Positions 37,653 through 46,490 of a DNA stretch of 64,000 nucleotides are shown here, piece by piece; position 1 is the stretch's first letter, and every line of letters starts with the position of its first letter. The notes under the pieces were generated by a model. That model was given only the letters and a program-made list of their open reading frames with translations. It was not told the DNA's origin and searched no databases. A program made the translations under genes and the position numbers. Location of the stretch: assembly GCA_964398945.1 (NCBI GenBank), contig CAYNOT010000001.1, positions 1 to 64,000 on the forward strand, written 5' to 3'. The DNA comes from JBGTGG01 sp964398945 (GTDB taxonomy: Bacteria; Bacteroidota; Bacteroidia; Cytophagales; Cyclobacteriaceae).

Positions 37653-37847
37653 TTAATCCGCTTCATCCGGATGACGCTCTTCAAACTTTCTTCGTCTTTC
37701 ACGCTCCTCTTCCTTTTCAACTTCTTTTAAGCTCCTCATAAGGGAACCATCCAGTTTGTCCACGGTATTTACGTCTGTGGTGACCGTTAGCAAAGGGGGC
37801 CTGCCTAAGTGAAAAACAAGTCCTTCATCTGTTTTTATAATGTGCAT
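37653..37847 (-). CDS. Hypothetical short acidic-basic protein
   Basis: A 64-residue protein. The second half is a charged helix (SLKEVEKEEERERRRKFEER). The first half (IIKTDEGLVFHLGRPPLLTV) reads like a beta strand set. The ATG at 37847 is preferred over the upstream TTG at 37859. No family is recognised; real by coding pattern and position in the island. Confidence 0.5.
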   Translation of the reverse strand: MHIIKTDEGLVFHLGRPPLLTVTTDVNTVDKLDGSLMRSLKEVEKEEERERRRKFEERHPDEAD

Positions 37848-37897
37848 AATGAATCTCAATATTCTATTTCATGATTAGTTATTCCATTGGCAATTGG

Positions 37898-38302
37898 TCA
37901 GTCAACTTTAACCTTTGTCAGTAGGAATTTTGAAGGGTTGGCCTTATTCTCAGGCGTGACTTCCTTAAATAAGATACCTTCATTTGTCATACTGGCTTTC
38001 CATTCTGTAACTTCTTCACCAACCTGGATGTACACGATCGATCTGTTTTCATCCGTTCTAAACGAAGCATCGCGTGTGGCCAGGTAATGGCCTGTGCTTT
38101 GGAATTTTCCATCTGTTTGAAAATCCCAAACACCTGCTGGTTTGTTTGCCACAATATCTGTGAGTTGCCACTTGCCCGTAAGGTTGCCACGTAAATTCGG
38201 TGGTTCCCTGTCATCGTTTTTCTTTTGTTCCTGGGCCGGTGCATTTCCATATAGAAACACCATCACAATCATTGCAACTATTCCCATTGTCCTTTTCATC
38301 AT
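37898..38302 (-). CDS. Exported lipocalin-like small protein
   Basis: A 134-residue exported protein with a signal peptide (GIVAMIVMVFLYGNAPAQ). After a charged linker it shows GKWQLTDIVANKPAGVWDFQTDGKF, the opening strands of lipocalin-like domain proteins (DUF4488/lipocalin_5 type) of Bacteroidota, with later strands ENRSIVYIQVGEEVTEWKAS. Ligand and role unknown. Start at the first of two ATGs (38302) so that the signal peptide is complete; an upstream GTG is unlikely. Confidence 0.65.
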   Translation of the reverse strand: MMKRTMGIVAMIVMVFLYGNAPAQEQKKNDDREPPNLRGNLTGKWQLTDIVANKPAGVWDFQTDGKFQSTGHYLATRDASFRTDENRSIVYIQVGEEVTEWKASMTNEGILFKEVTPENKANPSKFLLTKVKVD

Positions 38303-38321
38303 TGTATATTTAGTTGTAGTA

Positions 38322-38345
38322 GCAGGGGACACATTTTGTGTCCCC
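38322..38345. terminator. Hairpin between DUF4142 and lipocalin-like genes
   Basis: GGGGACAC-atttt-GTGTCCCC forms a perfect stem 20 bp before the 38302 start. There is no T-run, so it may be a processing or attenuating stem rather than a full terminator. Confidence 0.55.
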
Positions 38346-38369
38346 CATAAACCAAAAACAAGTCCGTTG

Positions 38370-38936
38370 TTAACTTTCTTTTTCCTCTTGTGCTTTCAAG
38401 GTATTAAGATGTAATTTCAAGGTAGGCAACGTTTTTGAAATCCATGATTTCAATTCCATGTCCTCTGTCTTATCAACACGATTCTCGAAATTATCAATAG
38501 CATCCTCATGTTTTTTTACGAGCATCTTGCACAATTCTTCATCAAAATCGTCTGCGTTATTTTCAGCAAGTTTGTTGCGTTGCTTACGATCTTTTTCAGA
38601 CTCTGCTACCGGAACCTCAATTCCGTTTCGATCTGCATAGGATTTTAGTTCATTGATTATGGCCGTATGATCCACCTCAAGTTGTTTGGCTATCATCTTA
38701 ATCCCCTCATCCCCGGAACGTTGGACTGCCAATTTAGCCAATTCGATTTCAGCATAATTTGCAGCTATTGTATTCACTACAAAGTCAGCATCCTTTTCAA
38801 GGTCACGATCCTCAAAATTCTCTTTGTTGTTTTCCTTTGCTATTTCGACACTGTCGTCTGCCCTTCTGGAAGGCTCGCATGCAATTGTAAAAAGTCCTAC
38901 TATAAGCAGTGCTTTTAAAGTGATAAGTGATTTCAT
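38370..38936 (-). CDS. DUF4142 lipoprotein
   Basis: A 188-residue lipoprotein: lipobox LFTIAC makes Cys20 the lipidated residue. The mature part is a ferritin-like helical bundle of the DUF4142 family (DADFVVNTIAANYAEIELAKLA, then IKMIAKQLEVDHTAII). The family is common in stress islands and may bind metal or detoxify, but no function is proven. Same strand as the next three short genes. Confidence 0.87.
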   Translation of the reverse strand: MKSLITLKALLIVGLFTIACEPSRRADDSVEIAKENNKENFEDRDLEKDADFVVNTIAANYAEIELAKLAVQRSGDEGIKMIAKQLEVDHTAIINELKSYADRNGIEVPVAESEKDRKQRNKLAENNADDFDEELCKMLVKKHEDAIDNFENRVDKTEDMELKSWISKTLPTLKLHLNTLKAQEEKES

Positions 38937-39372
38937 AATTATTTTTGGTTTGATTAACTTTTATATGTTCCATCAGGAAAAAACCATACCATTGCAATCC
39001 ACTCAATAGAGGCACTAAATCAATTACAATTGTGTATGCTACTCCACAGTAAGCATGTCCACCTGTGGAAAGATCGGGAACTAATGCAGCGCGGACAACT
39101 GCAAAGCAACGCGGACTTTGCAAACAATGCCGCTCTTTCGCTTTGGCAAAAAATTTGAACCCAGCAGCGCCACACTATACTCCTATGGACATCTGGGTCG
39201 CGAGCAAACTGGAAACAAATCCATTAAAGTAATATCCAGATACTTCCACAGGTTGTGGTGTGCCTTCCACACGTTTCTTTACTATATCCAAAAAATTGCA
39301 GGCTTTCGGTTGGCACGATATTAACATTGGCTTTACAGTATTAAACAATGTACAAACTAAAATATTTGTATT
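38937..39372. other. Intergenic, no supported gene
   Basis: About 436 bp of divergent upstream region. Frames on either strand lack family features. A TTGGCACG sequence at 39310-39317 is a perfect sigma-54 -24 element, but the -12 side reads TAACA in place of TTGCA. Confidence 0.5.
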
Positions 39373-39585
39373 ATGGAAATTCTAACATTAGCAGGAAGCT
39401 TGCTTCTTTCCTTCATCATTTTTTATGTGGCGGTAATGGGAACCCTGGTTATTTTATTCAAGCTTATCTTCAAACCTGTTCCTGAAGATGAATTAATAGA
39501 AGCAGACATAAAAAAGGTTTTATCTGTTAAAAGAATAAAGCGCACCAGGAAATCATTTCGACCAACCCTTTCTATTGCCAAATAG
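39373..39585 (+). CDS. Small single-pass membrane protein
   Basis: A 70-residue protein with one hydrophobic stretch (SLLLSFIIFYVAVMGTLVIL), a short acidic turn (VPEDELIEADI) and a basic tail (KRIKRTRKSFRP), so the C-terminus is probably cytoplasmic. No family is recognised. The clear ATG and intact membrane segment support a real gene. Confidence 0.5.
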   Translation: MEILTLAGSLLLSFIIFYVAVMGTLVILFKLIFKPVPEDELIEADIKKVLSVKRIKRTRKSFRPTLSIAK

Positions 39586-39641
39586 AGCAAAAACCTTTTG
39601 GGCAATTACAATTAATAGATTATTGGGCAAGTCATAAAATT

Positions 39642-40604
39642 CTATTTCCCTGATTGTTTCTCCTGCTTTTTGAAATATCTCCTTAGCAGGAAATTACTAC
39701 GCATTGCCGTCATATTCTCGTCTAGCTTTTCGGAAGCAGAGGTTGCCGAACCCAATGTTTTCTTTAGCTCATTTGCAGCACTGCTATCGGCAATCAACAC
39801 ATGGAGCAAATTGTCCCGGTCATTGATTTGCCTCGTTAGTTGTTGCAACTCCCCCGACATTTGTTTAACATTTTTACCGGCTTCATCTAGTCCGCTAAGT
39901 GCAGATTTAAATGTATTGGTATAGGTCGTGTCACGAAGCAGGTGCGGAAGCAACCCCTCCCCCTGTTGCATTTCGGATAAAACGGCATCCATCCTTCTTG
40001 AAACCTGCGCGGCATTGGCACTGGTGGTCTGCAGGTTGCTGATGGTTGTGCGGAATGCTTGTGTTATCTCACCGTCATTTGTGAGCGCGCCTATTAGCCC
40101 TTCCCCATTGTTGATCCTACTTACAATTATTTTCAATTCGTCTGTGATCGCCTTGATATTTGTACCGGAATCCTTCGCCAGGTTGATCAGGTCTTGGGTA
40201 TCGGTTGGAGACCGTGCATTGATGGTGTCGTTGTTAACAATTGTCATTGAGGAAGTCCCCGGTCGTACTACTATAATTTTACTCCCCACCAACCCATCGG
40301 ACCCTACATAGGCGGTGGCATCTTTTTTAATAAATTCATTTTGCTTTTCCTTTAACGCCAGGCTAACAATGACCTTCCCTTCAGAAACAATTTTTACTTC
40401 CTTGACCGTTCCTATTTTTACACCCGATAACCATACGTTGTCACCCGCCTTGAGTCCTTCAACATTATGGAAAACCGCCAGGATTGTAAACGTTCTGCTA
40501 AACCAATTGTCCTCCTTGCCAAGATAAAACAAGGCAGACAGAAAGAGGACTACCCCGACAATTACAAAGATGCCTAATTTTACTTTTTTCTTATACTCTT
40601 CCAT
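39642..40604 (-). CDS. MlaD family substrate-binding protein (MCE domain)
   Basis: A 320-residue protein with an N-terminal membrane anchor (LGIFVIVGVVLFLSALFYLG) and a single MCE domain (HNVEGLKAGDNVWLSGVKIG). After about residue 150 a long coiled-coil-like helical region follows (IKAITDELKIIVSRI). It should form the hexameric lipid ring of the Mla phospholipid system between the membranes. It lies 12 bp after the MlaF gene; MlaB and MlaC homologues are not nearby, as is usual in this phylum. Confidence 0.92.
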   Translation of the reverse strand: MEEYKKKVKLGIFVIVGVVLFLSALFYLGKEDNWFSRTFTILAVFHNVEGLKAGDNVWLSGVKIGTVKEVKIVSEGKVIVSLALKEKQNEFIKKDATAYVGSDGLVGSKIIVVRPGTSSMTIVNNDTINARSPTDTQDLINLAKDSGTNIKAITDELKIIVSRINNGEGLIGALTNDGEITQAFRTTISNLQTTSANAAQVSRRMDAVLSEMQQGEGLLPHLLRDTTYTNTFKSALSGLDEAGKNVKQMSGELQQLTRQINDRDNLLHVLIADSSAANELKKTLGSATSASEKLDENMTAMRSNFLLRRYFKKQEKQSGK

Positions 40605-40616
40605 AGTTGCAGTTCA

Positions 40617-41381
40617 TTAAGGTTGTATGTATTCAAAGAATGAGATTAATTCCTGTGGTGGATTGCTGCGCAACCCTTCGTAGGTGCCTTCAATTTTATT
40701 ATGGCCATCAAACAGGCCTATTATCCTGTCGGCAGTAGCATGTGCACAACTTAAATCGTGGGTGATAATGATGGCGGAAGTTTTATGGACTTTATGGACC
40801 TCCAGGATGAGTGCGTTTATATCAGCAGCTGTTTCAGGGTCCAACCCTGCAGTTGGTTCATCATACAACATAATTTTAGGGTTCAAAATCAGGGTACGCG
40901 CTATTCCAATTCTTTTTTTCATACCTCCGGAAAGTTCCGAAGGCAACTGGTAAATGGTTTGTGCAAGGCCTACTTCCTCAAGTCTTTCCCGAACACGCGC
41001 TTCAATTTCATCTTCTTTGATTTTGCTATCAGCTCTCCGGAGCGGGAACGCCAGGTTTTCATAGATGGTCATAGAATCATAAAGTGCACTCCCTTGAAAT
41101 GAGAATCCGATTTGCACCCTGGTTTCATTTAATTCTTCTTCTGTTAAGTTCATCATGTCTTTTCCCAAGACCGTGATTTTTCCTGCATCGGGCCGGATCA
41201 GGCCAACCAGGCATTTAATCAATACAGACTTGCCCGCGCCCGACTTGCCAAGGATTACAAGATTTTCCCCATCATAGAGTTTCAAGGAAAGGTGGTCCAG
41301 TATAACCCGCTCCCCAAAGGATTTCGAAACATCATCAAAGATGACCACTGCTTCCCTATCGGTATAATCTGATTTGCTCAT
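40617..41381 (-). CDS. MlaF-type ABC ATPase
   Basis: A 254-residue ATPase for the lipid transporter. It holds GKSGAGKSVLIK (Walker A), LSGGMKKRIGIARTL (signature, with the MlaF-type basic run), MLYDEPTAGLDP (Walker B) and IIITHDL (switch His). It drives lipid transport by the MlaE permease, whose gene overlaps its start by 4 bp (ATGA), so the two are translationally coupled. Confidence 0.93.
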   Translation of the reverse strand: MSKSDYTDREAVVIFDDVSKSFGERVILDHLSLKLYDGENLVILGKSGAGKSVLIKCLVGLIRPDAGKITVLGKDMMNLTEEELNETRVQIGFSFQGSALYDSMTIYENLAFPLRRADSKIKEDEIEARVRERLEEVGLAQTIYQLPSELSGGMKKRIGIARTLILNPKIMLYDEPTAGLDPETAADINALILEVHKVHKTSAIIITHDLSCAHATADRIIGLFDGHNKIEGTYEGLRSNPPQELISFFEYIQP

Positions 41382-42130
41382 CTGAAGAAATTTAAAAATT
41401 GAAGCATGATCAAATCAATAATGAAAATGGAAATCATAGAAGCCACAACTGCTCTATTGGCAGCTTTGCCCACACCGGTTGTCCCATTGCTTGCATTGTA
41501 TCCATGGTATCCTCCGATACATCCAATGGCGAAGCCAAACAACGCTGATTTTATCATGGAGGCATTGATATCCAAAAAAGTAACAGAGCCAACTACTTCA
41601 CCTATGTACAAGAGCAAGCTTGTACTTCGAAAAGTATTGACCATAACAAACGAACCGAAAAGGGAAATAACATCTGCATATACTACCAGAATCGGAAGGA
41701 CAAGGGTCGCGGCCACAACACGTGAAACCACCAGGTACGGGAAAGGCCTGGAAGCCGATACTTCCATGGCATCAATTTGTTCGGTTACACGCATGCTACC
41801 TAATTCGGCCCCTATATTCGAACCTAACTTGCCCGCACAGATAAGCCCTGTTATCAATGGCCCCAATGAACGAACCACTGCCTGTGAAACGAGGGATGGC
41901 AACCACGATTCCGCACCAAAAGATGCCAACGAGGGTTGTGATTGTTTGGTAAAAACAATGCCCGCCAAAAAGGAAGTAAAAGAAATCAGGAAGAGTGAAT
42001 TCACACCCATCTTGTATGCCTGGTTTATAATCTCCTTTATTTCCAGCGGTGGCTTGAAGAGATGCCGAAAAATTTTCGCCAAAAAAAGGGATCCATCTGC
42101 TAATTGAACTAAGGCTGAGGTTACTTTCAT
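41378..42130 (-). CDS. MlaE-type lipid ABC permease
   Basis: A 250-residue permease with about five membrane segments. The N-terminal helix LFKPPLEIKEIINQAYKMGV and the FALASFGAE-type core SQPSLASFGAESWLPSLVSQ, GSMRVTEQIDAMEVSA and CIGGYHGYNASNGTTGVGKA are characteristic of MlaE. With MlaF and MlaD it forms the phospholipid transporter that keeps outer-membrane asymmetry. First gene of a three-gene operon. Confidence 0.93.
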   Translation of the reverse strand: MKVTSALVQLADGSLFLAKIFRHLFKPPLEIKEIINQAYKMGVNSLFLISFTSFLAGIVFTKQSQPSLASFGAESWLPSLVSQAVVRSLGPLITGLICAGKLGSNIGAELGSMRVTEQIDAMEVSASRPFPYLVVSRVVAATLVLPILVVYADVISLFGSFVMVNTFRSTSLLLYIGEVVGSVTFLDINASMIKSALFGFAIGCIGGYHGYNASNGTTGVGKAANRAVVASMISIFIIDLIMLQFLNFFR

Positions 42131-42536
42131 TAAAATTGTTGCTATTTGCTTGGAAAATCATGGCATAACATAATTGTGCCACCCTTAAAAAATGAAGCCG
42201 GCAGGTTTAAGTGATCCCCATGTTAATGCGGTCACGCAGCGGTAGTTTATCGAACAAACCCCTTTTAAAATGTACCCGCGCATTACTATACTGACGGAAT
42301 CCTTTTTTGAAACCGGTATCGGCAAAAAATATAATGGGGTATTAAAAATTAAAGAGGCATTGCATCCCTGTAAAGGAATGCCGGCTTGTAGAATAGCAGA
42401 CCGAACATGTGGAATAATATACACAAACTATCGGGCTCATTCGGCTGCTAAACAGCCGATACCAAACCCCTGCTTTTGGCATAACATTTCGAGGCAACGA
42501 GGGGAATGTTATTATTAATTTAAACCTCTTGGATTT
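42131..42536. other. Intergenic, no supported gene
   Basis: 406 bp between divergent genes. A near-palindrome GGCATAACATAATTGTGCC lies at 42163-42181 upstream of mlaE. A TTGGCATAACATTTCG site at 42477-42492 looks like a weak sigma-54 box upstream of DUF1328. No protein-coding frame is supported. Confidence 0.45.
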
Positions 42537-42701
42537 ATGTTACGCTGGGCGCTTATTTTCTTTATCATTGCTGTAATTGCAGCAATTTTTGGTTTTGGTG
42601 GCATTGCAGCAGGTGCTGCGGAAATCGCGAAGATTTTATTTTATATTTTCCTTGCCTTGTTCGTATTGGCATTGCTTTTCGGTCGATCGGTTTTGAAATG
42701 A
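42537..42701 (+). CDS. DUF1328 small membrane protein
   Basis: A 54-residue protein with two transmembrane helices: MLRWALIFFIIAVIAAIFGF, the loop GIAAGAAEIAKI, then LFYIFLALFVLALLFG. This is the typical sequence of the DUF1328 (YtjA-like) family, often found in stress regulons of many bacteria. The start ATG at 42537 gives exactly the usual length. Too short for routine gene callers with a 60-residue limit. Confidence 0.88.
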   Translation: MLRWALIFFIIAVIAAIFGFGGIAAGAAEIAKILFYIFLALFVLALLFGRSVLK

Positions 42702-42730
42702 CAGACAACATCATCACCTAATGGCTATAT

Positions 42731-42764
42731 TGTGAAAAGGCTTTTCAATGAATTGCCTTTCACG
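42731..42764. terminator. Bidirectional terminator-like hairpin
   Basis: GTGAAAAGGC pairs with GCCTTTCAC (one bulged A) across a loop of 13 bases, between the convergent DUF1328 and response-regulator genes. Confidence 0.45.
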
Positions 42765-42824
42765 ATAGCTTTCACATCCATTAAAAAACGTATGGGAAAT
42801 TGCAGCAAAGAAAAAACACCCCGG

Positions 42825-44225
42825 CTAGGTCAATACGAAACTGGCCTTCTTCTTTTCCCTTTGTATGTTGTAAAGCTTTAGTTTATTGTACAGCGTTTTA
42901 CGATCGATGTTGAGGATTTCTGCTGCTTTGGATTTGTTGAAGTTAACCTGCTCCAGAGTGCTCAATATCACCTGGCGTTCTGCATTGCCCGATACTGATT
43001 TCAATAAGTTTTGTTCGCAACTATAGGTATCATCAGCGGGGTTGGTGATTTCATTTGGCAGGCTTTCAGCCTCTATGTATTGGCCGCTGGTCAATAGGGC
43101 TGCACGTTTTACTACATTGCTGAGTTCCCGTAAATTTCCATACCAGTGATAGTTCAGGAAAAGCTCGACTACGGTATCTGAAAATCCCACGATGTTTTTC
43201 TTCAGGCTTGCGTTTGCTTTGGAAAGGAAAAAGTTGGCAAAGGCCAGGATATCATCCTTTCGCTCGCGGATGGGGACCAACGAAATTTTAAATTCATTTA
43301 ACCGATGGTACAAATCCTCACGAAACCGTCCTTCTTTATAAGAGGTTATTAAATCTTCGTTGGTCGCTACAATAATCCGAACATCGATGTCGATATCATG
43401 GTGGTCACCAATTTTTTTGATTTTTCGTTCCTGAATAACCCGCAGCAACTTAATTTGATTTTCATAGGTAAGGTTGCCAATCTCATCAAGAAAAATTGTT
43501 CCGCCATTGGCGACTTCGAAACTTCCTGGCTTATCCCCTATTGCTCCTGTAAATGCACCTTTAACATGTCCAAATAATTCGCTCCCGGCCAATTCTTTGG
43601 GCAACGATCCACAATCAATGGCCACAAAAGGGGCGTTGGCCCTTGGGCTTAAACGGTGAATTGCCTGCGCCACAAATTCTTTACCGGTGCCCGTATCGCC
43701 TTCCACAATTACCGACATATCGGATGGGGCAATCAACTGAATATGTTTTTGGACACTAATAGACTGCGGGCTCGGCCCGACAATATACGGTACATCGTCT
43801 TGTGGATTGCTGTTGCCTGATTTTCCCTTTTCATGTAGCTCAACTTGTTCGTTTTTGCTTTTTGCTTTGGAAATTGTTTCCCTGATGGTAATCAGTAATT
43901 CATCCGGGTACAATGGTTTGGTCACATAATCACTTGCCCCAAACTTAAAAGTTTCTACCGCGGTTCGAACATCACTGTACCCGGTAATGATAATGACCGG
44001 GGTTTTAGGATTTAACCCTTTGATCTTTTTTAACATCTCAAGGCCTGTCAAATCCGGAAGCCGGTAGTCGCAGAGGACAAGGTCAAATTTTTCCTCTTCC
44101 AAAATCCTTAAGCCTTCTGCCCCACTATCCGCAGCTTTTGTCTGATATTGTTTCTTTCCAAGAAAGTTCGTTAAAATGCGACAGAGGTCCCTATCATCAT
44201 CGATAACTAAAATTGATTCGGGCAT
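42825..44225 (-). CDS. Sigma-54-dependent response regulator (NtrC type)
   Basis: A 466-residue three-domain regulator. The receiver has Asp53 (LVLCDYRLPD), the AAA+ domain has VEGDTGTGKEFVAQ (Walker A), the sigma-54 contact loop GAFTGA and TIFLDEIGNL (Walker B), and the C-terminus ends in a Fis-type helix-turn-helix (NKSKAAEILNIDRKTLYNKL). It should activate sigma-54 promoters, such as that at 49749, when phosphorylated. No histidine kinase is encoded in the window, so its sensor is elsewhere. The receiver gene that follows upstream is in the same orientation. Confidence 0.93.
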   Translation of the reverse strand: MPESILVIDDDRDLCRILTNFLGKKQYQTKAADSGAEGLRILEEEKFDLVLCDYRLPDLTGLEMLKKIKGLNPKTPVIIITGYSDVRTAVETFKFGASDYVTKPLYPDELLITIRETISKAKSKNEQVELHEKGKSGNSNPQDDVPYIVGPSPQSISVQKHIQLIAPSDMSVIVEGDTGTGKEFVAQAIHRLSPRANAPFVAIDCGSLPKELAGSELFGHVKGAFTGAIGDKPGSFEVANGGTIFLDEIGNLTYENQIKLLRVIQERKIKKIGDHHDIDIDVRIIVATNEDLITSYKEGRFREDLYHRLNEFKISLVPIRERKDDILAFANFFLSKANASLKKNIVGFSDTVVELFLNYHWYGNLRELSNVVKRAALLTSGQYIEAESLPNEITNPADDTYSCEQNLLKSVSGNAERQVILSTLEQVNFNKSKAAEILNIDRKTLYNKLKLYNIQREKKKASFVLT

Positions 44226-44259
44226 ACCATTATAGTTTTAATTTCCATCAATACTTTCC

Positions 44260-44616
44260 TTATTTATCATTTAGAACTACACGTACTACATGTTCAATAT
44301 TTCTGCGTGTAAAAGGTTTCGCCATAAAAAGCATAGCACCATGCTCAAGTGCACGCTCCCGTTCGGCATCACTTGCACTAACAACAATAACTTTTTGCTC
44401 GCTGTTTTTCGTCATAATGTGCGTCAAGACTTCACCACCATACCCATCGACCAAATTCATATCCAGGAAAATCAGGTCATACATGTTGTCACCAATCAAA
44501 CATTTAGCTTCCTTAATGGAGTGCACAAATTCATTTTGAATTCCTAGTGTAGCCAGGTGAAGAGAGAGTAATCTACATAAGTCTACTTCATCTTCAATGA
44601 TCAATGCTGTTGCCAT
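44260..44616 (-). CDS. Single-domain response regulator (receiver only)
   Basis: A 118-residue CheY-like receiver. It has the acidic pair EDE at 8-10, the phospho-acceptor Asp52 (LIFLDMNLVDG), VVSASD and the conserved Lys in AKPFT. There is no output domain. It probably takes part in a phosphorelay with the sigma-54 regulator 34 bp downstream. An upstream ATG at 44721 would add a hydrophobic N-terminal stretch; the start at 44616 gives the usual receiver start (MATALIIEDE). Confidence 0.9.
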   Translation of the reverse strand: MATALIIEDEVDLCRLLSLHLATLGIQNEFVHSIKEAKCLIGDNMYDLIFLDMNLVDGYGGEVLTHIMTKNSEQKVIVVSASDAERERALEHGAMLFMAKPFTRRNIEHVVRVVLNDK

Positions 44617-44991
44617 CAGTTTGCTTAGGTAATTGGGTACGGAACTAAGAAAAGGTAAAAACCATGCCAACAGTAAAGTACCCGTAAACACATTCATTTT
44701 ATAAGGGTACATGCAGAACAATCTCTACAACGCGCATGTTTTTCCACACTCATATCCAAATCAGTGATCCTGCTGAAGTCAGTGTAGTACGGACAAAAAA
44801 ATTGAATACAGTTAATGGTCCCCGAAAATGGATAACCAGTGTTTGATTTATCAGTGGAAGGATACGGGCAGAAAATTGGCAGGCCATCTACAAAATTCTT
44901 CCGTATGCTTACTTACTTCAAAAAAAAATAAATAATTCCATACAACATTCCATAGATGGCCAGTTACTTTGGTTATCGGGCCGCTGGGGCT
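44617..44991. other. Intergenic, no supported gene
   Basis: About 375 bp. A TTGGCATGGTTTTTACC sequence at 44657-44673 (minus strand) has a perfect -24 half and a poor -12 half of a sigma-54 promoter. No gene supported. Confidence 0.4.
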
Positions 44992-45414
44992 TTAATATTC
45001 CCTGCCTGCGTGTGGCCCCATGAACCCACCCCAATACGAGTACGCGGATTCCATGCCTTGTGAATTGGTTTCAGGCCAGTGATCCTTGTCAAACCCGGGC
45101 GCATTTTCAAGGACTTCTTTTGGTTGGTCCAAAATAAATGCATGCCTGCTTGTATCCAGTGTGAGGGTATCAAAAGGAACAGCAAAAAACTTTTCACCGA
45201 TCCCTAAAAAACCGCCAAACTCAATCACCACATATTCAATTCTTCCGCGGTTCAAATCAAGCATGATGTCCTTTATTTCCCCCAAGCTTTCGTCTTGAAA
45301 GTTGTATACTTTGTCACCGATGATGGATGAACATGTTAAGAATTTAACAGGGGTATTGGCAGCGTTTCCACTATCGTTCCTACCTGTAAGATTGTCGTTT
45401 TCCTGAGTTATCAT
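44992..45414 (-). CDS. PRC-barrel domain protein
   Basis: A 140-residue soluble protein. The core FLTCSSIIGDKVYNFQDESLG, then KDIMLDLNRGRIEYVVIEF and KFFAVPFDTLTL, is the PRC-barrel beta domain found in photosynthetic reaction-centre H subunits and many stress proteins. The C-terminal tail (HWPETNSQGMESAYSYWGGF) is unstructured. In bacteria such proteins occur with general stress genes; no precise role is known. Confidence 0.87.
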   Translation of the reverse strand: MITQENDNLTGRNDSGNAANTPVKFLTCSSIIGDKVYNFQDESLGEIKDIMLDLNRGRIEYVVIEFGGFLGIGEKFFAVPFDTLTLDTSRHAFILDQPKEVLENAPGFDKDHWPETNSQGMESAYSYWGGFMGPHAGREY

Positions 45415-45672
45415 TGTATTAAAATTTAGAGTTAAAAATTATTTTATGGGCCATGATTTTAGCGTAATGCACAAGAAAGGAGCTGCTGGTTTGGTGCTTT
45501 ATCTTTCTTCGGATTTTATGTGAATATCACTAAGAATAGTGCCAATACGGGTTTGGCAGGATACGGCCAACTTCCCCGGGGTTATTGGGTACTGTAGTCT
45601 ACGTTGGATTTGTGGTATGCGGATTTCATTGCACAAAAAACAATCAACCAACGTCCAGTTTTTCCGGTACGG

Positions 45673-46428
45673 TCAGCTTATTTTTTTCTTCAGCACCTCA
45701 ATCTTTTTCTGAGCTTCCGTTTTTCCCAATGACAAGGATGCTTTATAAAGTTCTATGGCCTCCCGAAGGGTTGCCTTTTTCTTATTCGGTGCAAAATTCG
45801 TCCGGTCTGCTGCGATTTCCAGTGCTTCCGCTTGTGCATAATATAATTCAGACATTTCCCTTCTCATCTTTTCCTCATTCTCACGGAGCAACGTCTCGAA
45901 GGCAACAATATCCGCGCTTTTTATTTTTATAACTTCTTCCTTCTTATTGAGCAATGAATCCTTATGCCCCACAATCCTATTCATCGAATCCATTTCCTCG
46001 ATGTGATGCATCCCTTTCTGCTGTAATGCCGCAAACTGCTCAGCCTGCACCGCCATCTCGTTTTGTAAATTTTGTACAGCCACCAACAGGCCTCTGACTT
46101 TTGAAGATGACTTTTCCAACTCCTGGATTTTCAATTGGGTATCGCGAATATGAAAACTCAGGTCCCGTAATCGGTTGGCATATCCCTTGTAATCCGGGTC
46201 CTCAACTACCGTTGCCCGTATAACATTTCTATTGGCATCAATCGAATCGAGAAGCGCGTCAATTTCAGATAGTTGAAATTCAACTTTCTGGCTTGATTCA
46301 AGTACCCACTTAAGGGAATCCACTTCACTTCTTAATTGTTTATTCTCGTCTTTATAACAGCCAAAAAACAATGCAGATATGCTGGTCCACAATACTAAGA
46401 ATAAACCTTTTTCGATTCGATGTTTCAT
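45673..46428 (-). CDS. Coiled-coil lipoprotein, unknown
   Basis: A 251-residue protein. A signal region (GLFLVLWTSISALFFGC) ends at a lipobox-like Cys24. The rest is an extended coiled coil (RSEVDSLKWVLESSQKVEF and QLKIQELEKSSSKVRGLLVA) and ends with a short TPR-like segment (EAIELYKASLSLGKTEAQKK). No enzymatic motif. It may be an envelope spacer or scaffold. Its leader holds a conserved hairpin element. Confidence 0.7.
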   Translation of the reverse strand: MKHRIEKGLFLVLWTSISALFFGCYKDENKQLRSEVDSLKWVLESSQKVEFQLSEIDALLDSIDANRNVIRATVVEDPDYKGYANRLRDLSFHIRDTQLKIQELEKSSSKVRGLLVAVQNLQNEMAVQAEQFAALQQKGMHHIEEMDSMNRIVGHKDSLLNKKEEVIKIKSADIVAFETLLRENEEKMRREMSELYYAQAEALEIAADRTNFAPNKKKATLREAIELYKASLSLGKTEAQKKIEVLKKKIS

Positions 46429-46450
46429 GTGTTTATAATCTTAAGTTTAA

Positions 46451-46490
46451 TTGGCACAACTTGTCCCGATGCTTTCGGGATGGAATGGCC
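46451..46490 (-). repeat. 5'-UTR hairpin element, family C, copy 2
   Basis: Read on the minus strand, GGCCATTCCATCCCGAAAGC then ATCGGGACAAGTTGTGCC. It differs in five or so positions from copy 1 at 10127-10164 and keeps the stem TCCCGA/TCGGGA. It ends 22 bp before the lipoprotein ATG, the same distance as in copy 1. Confidence 0.65.

Noticed and set aside
42270..42518. An 82-codon frame upstream of the DUF1328 gene
   Set aside because: Codon use and residue composition are poor, no ribosome binding site, and its region holds promoter-like sequences for the neighbouring genes.
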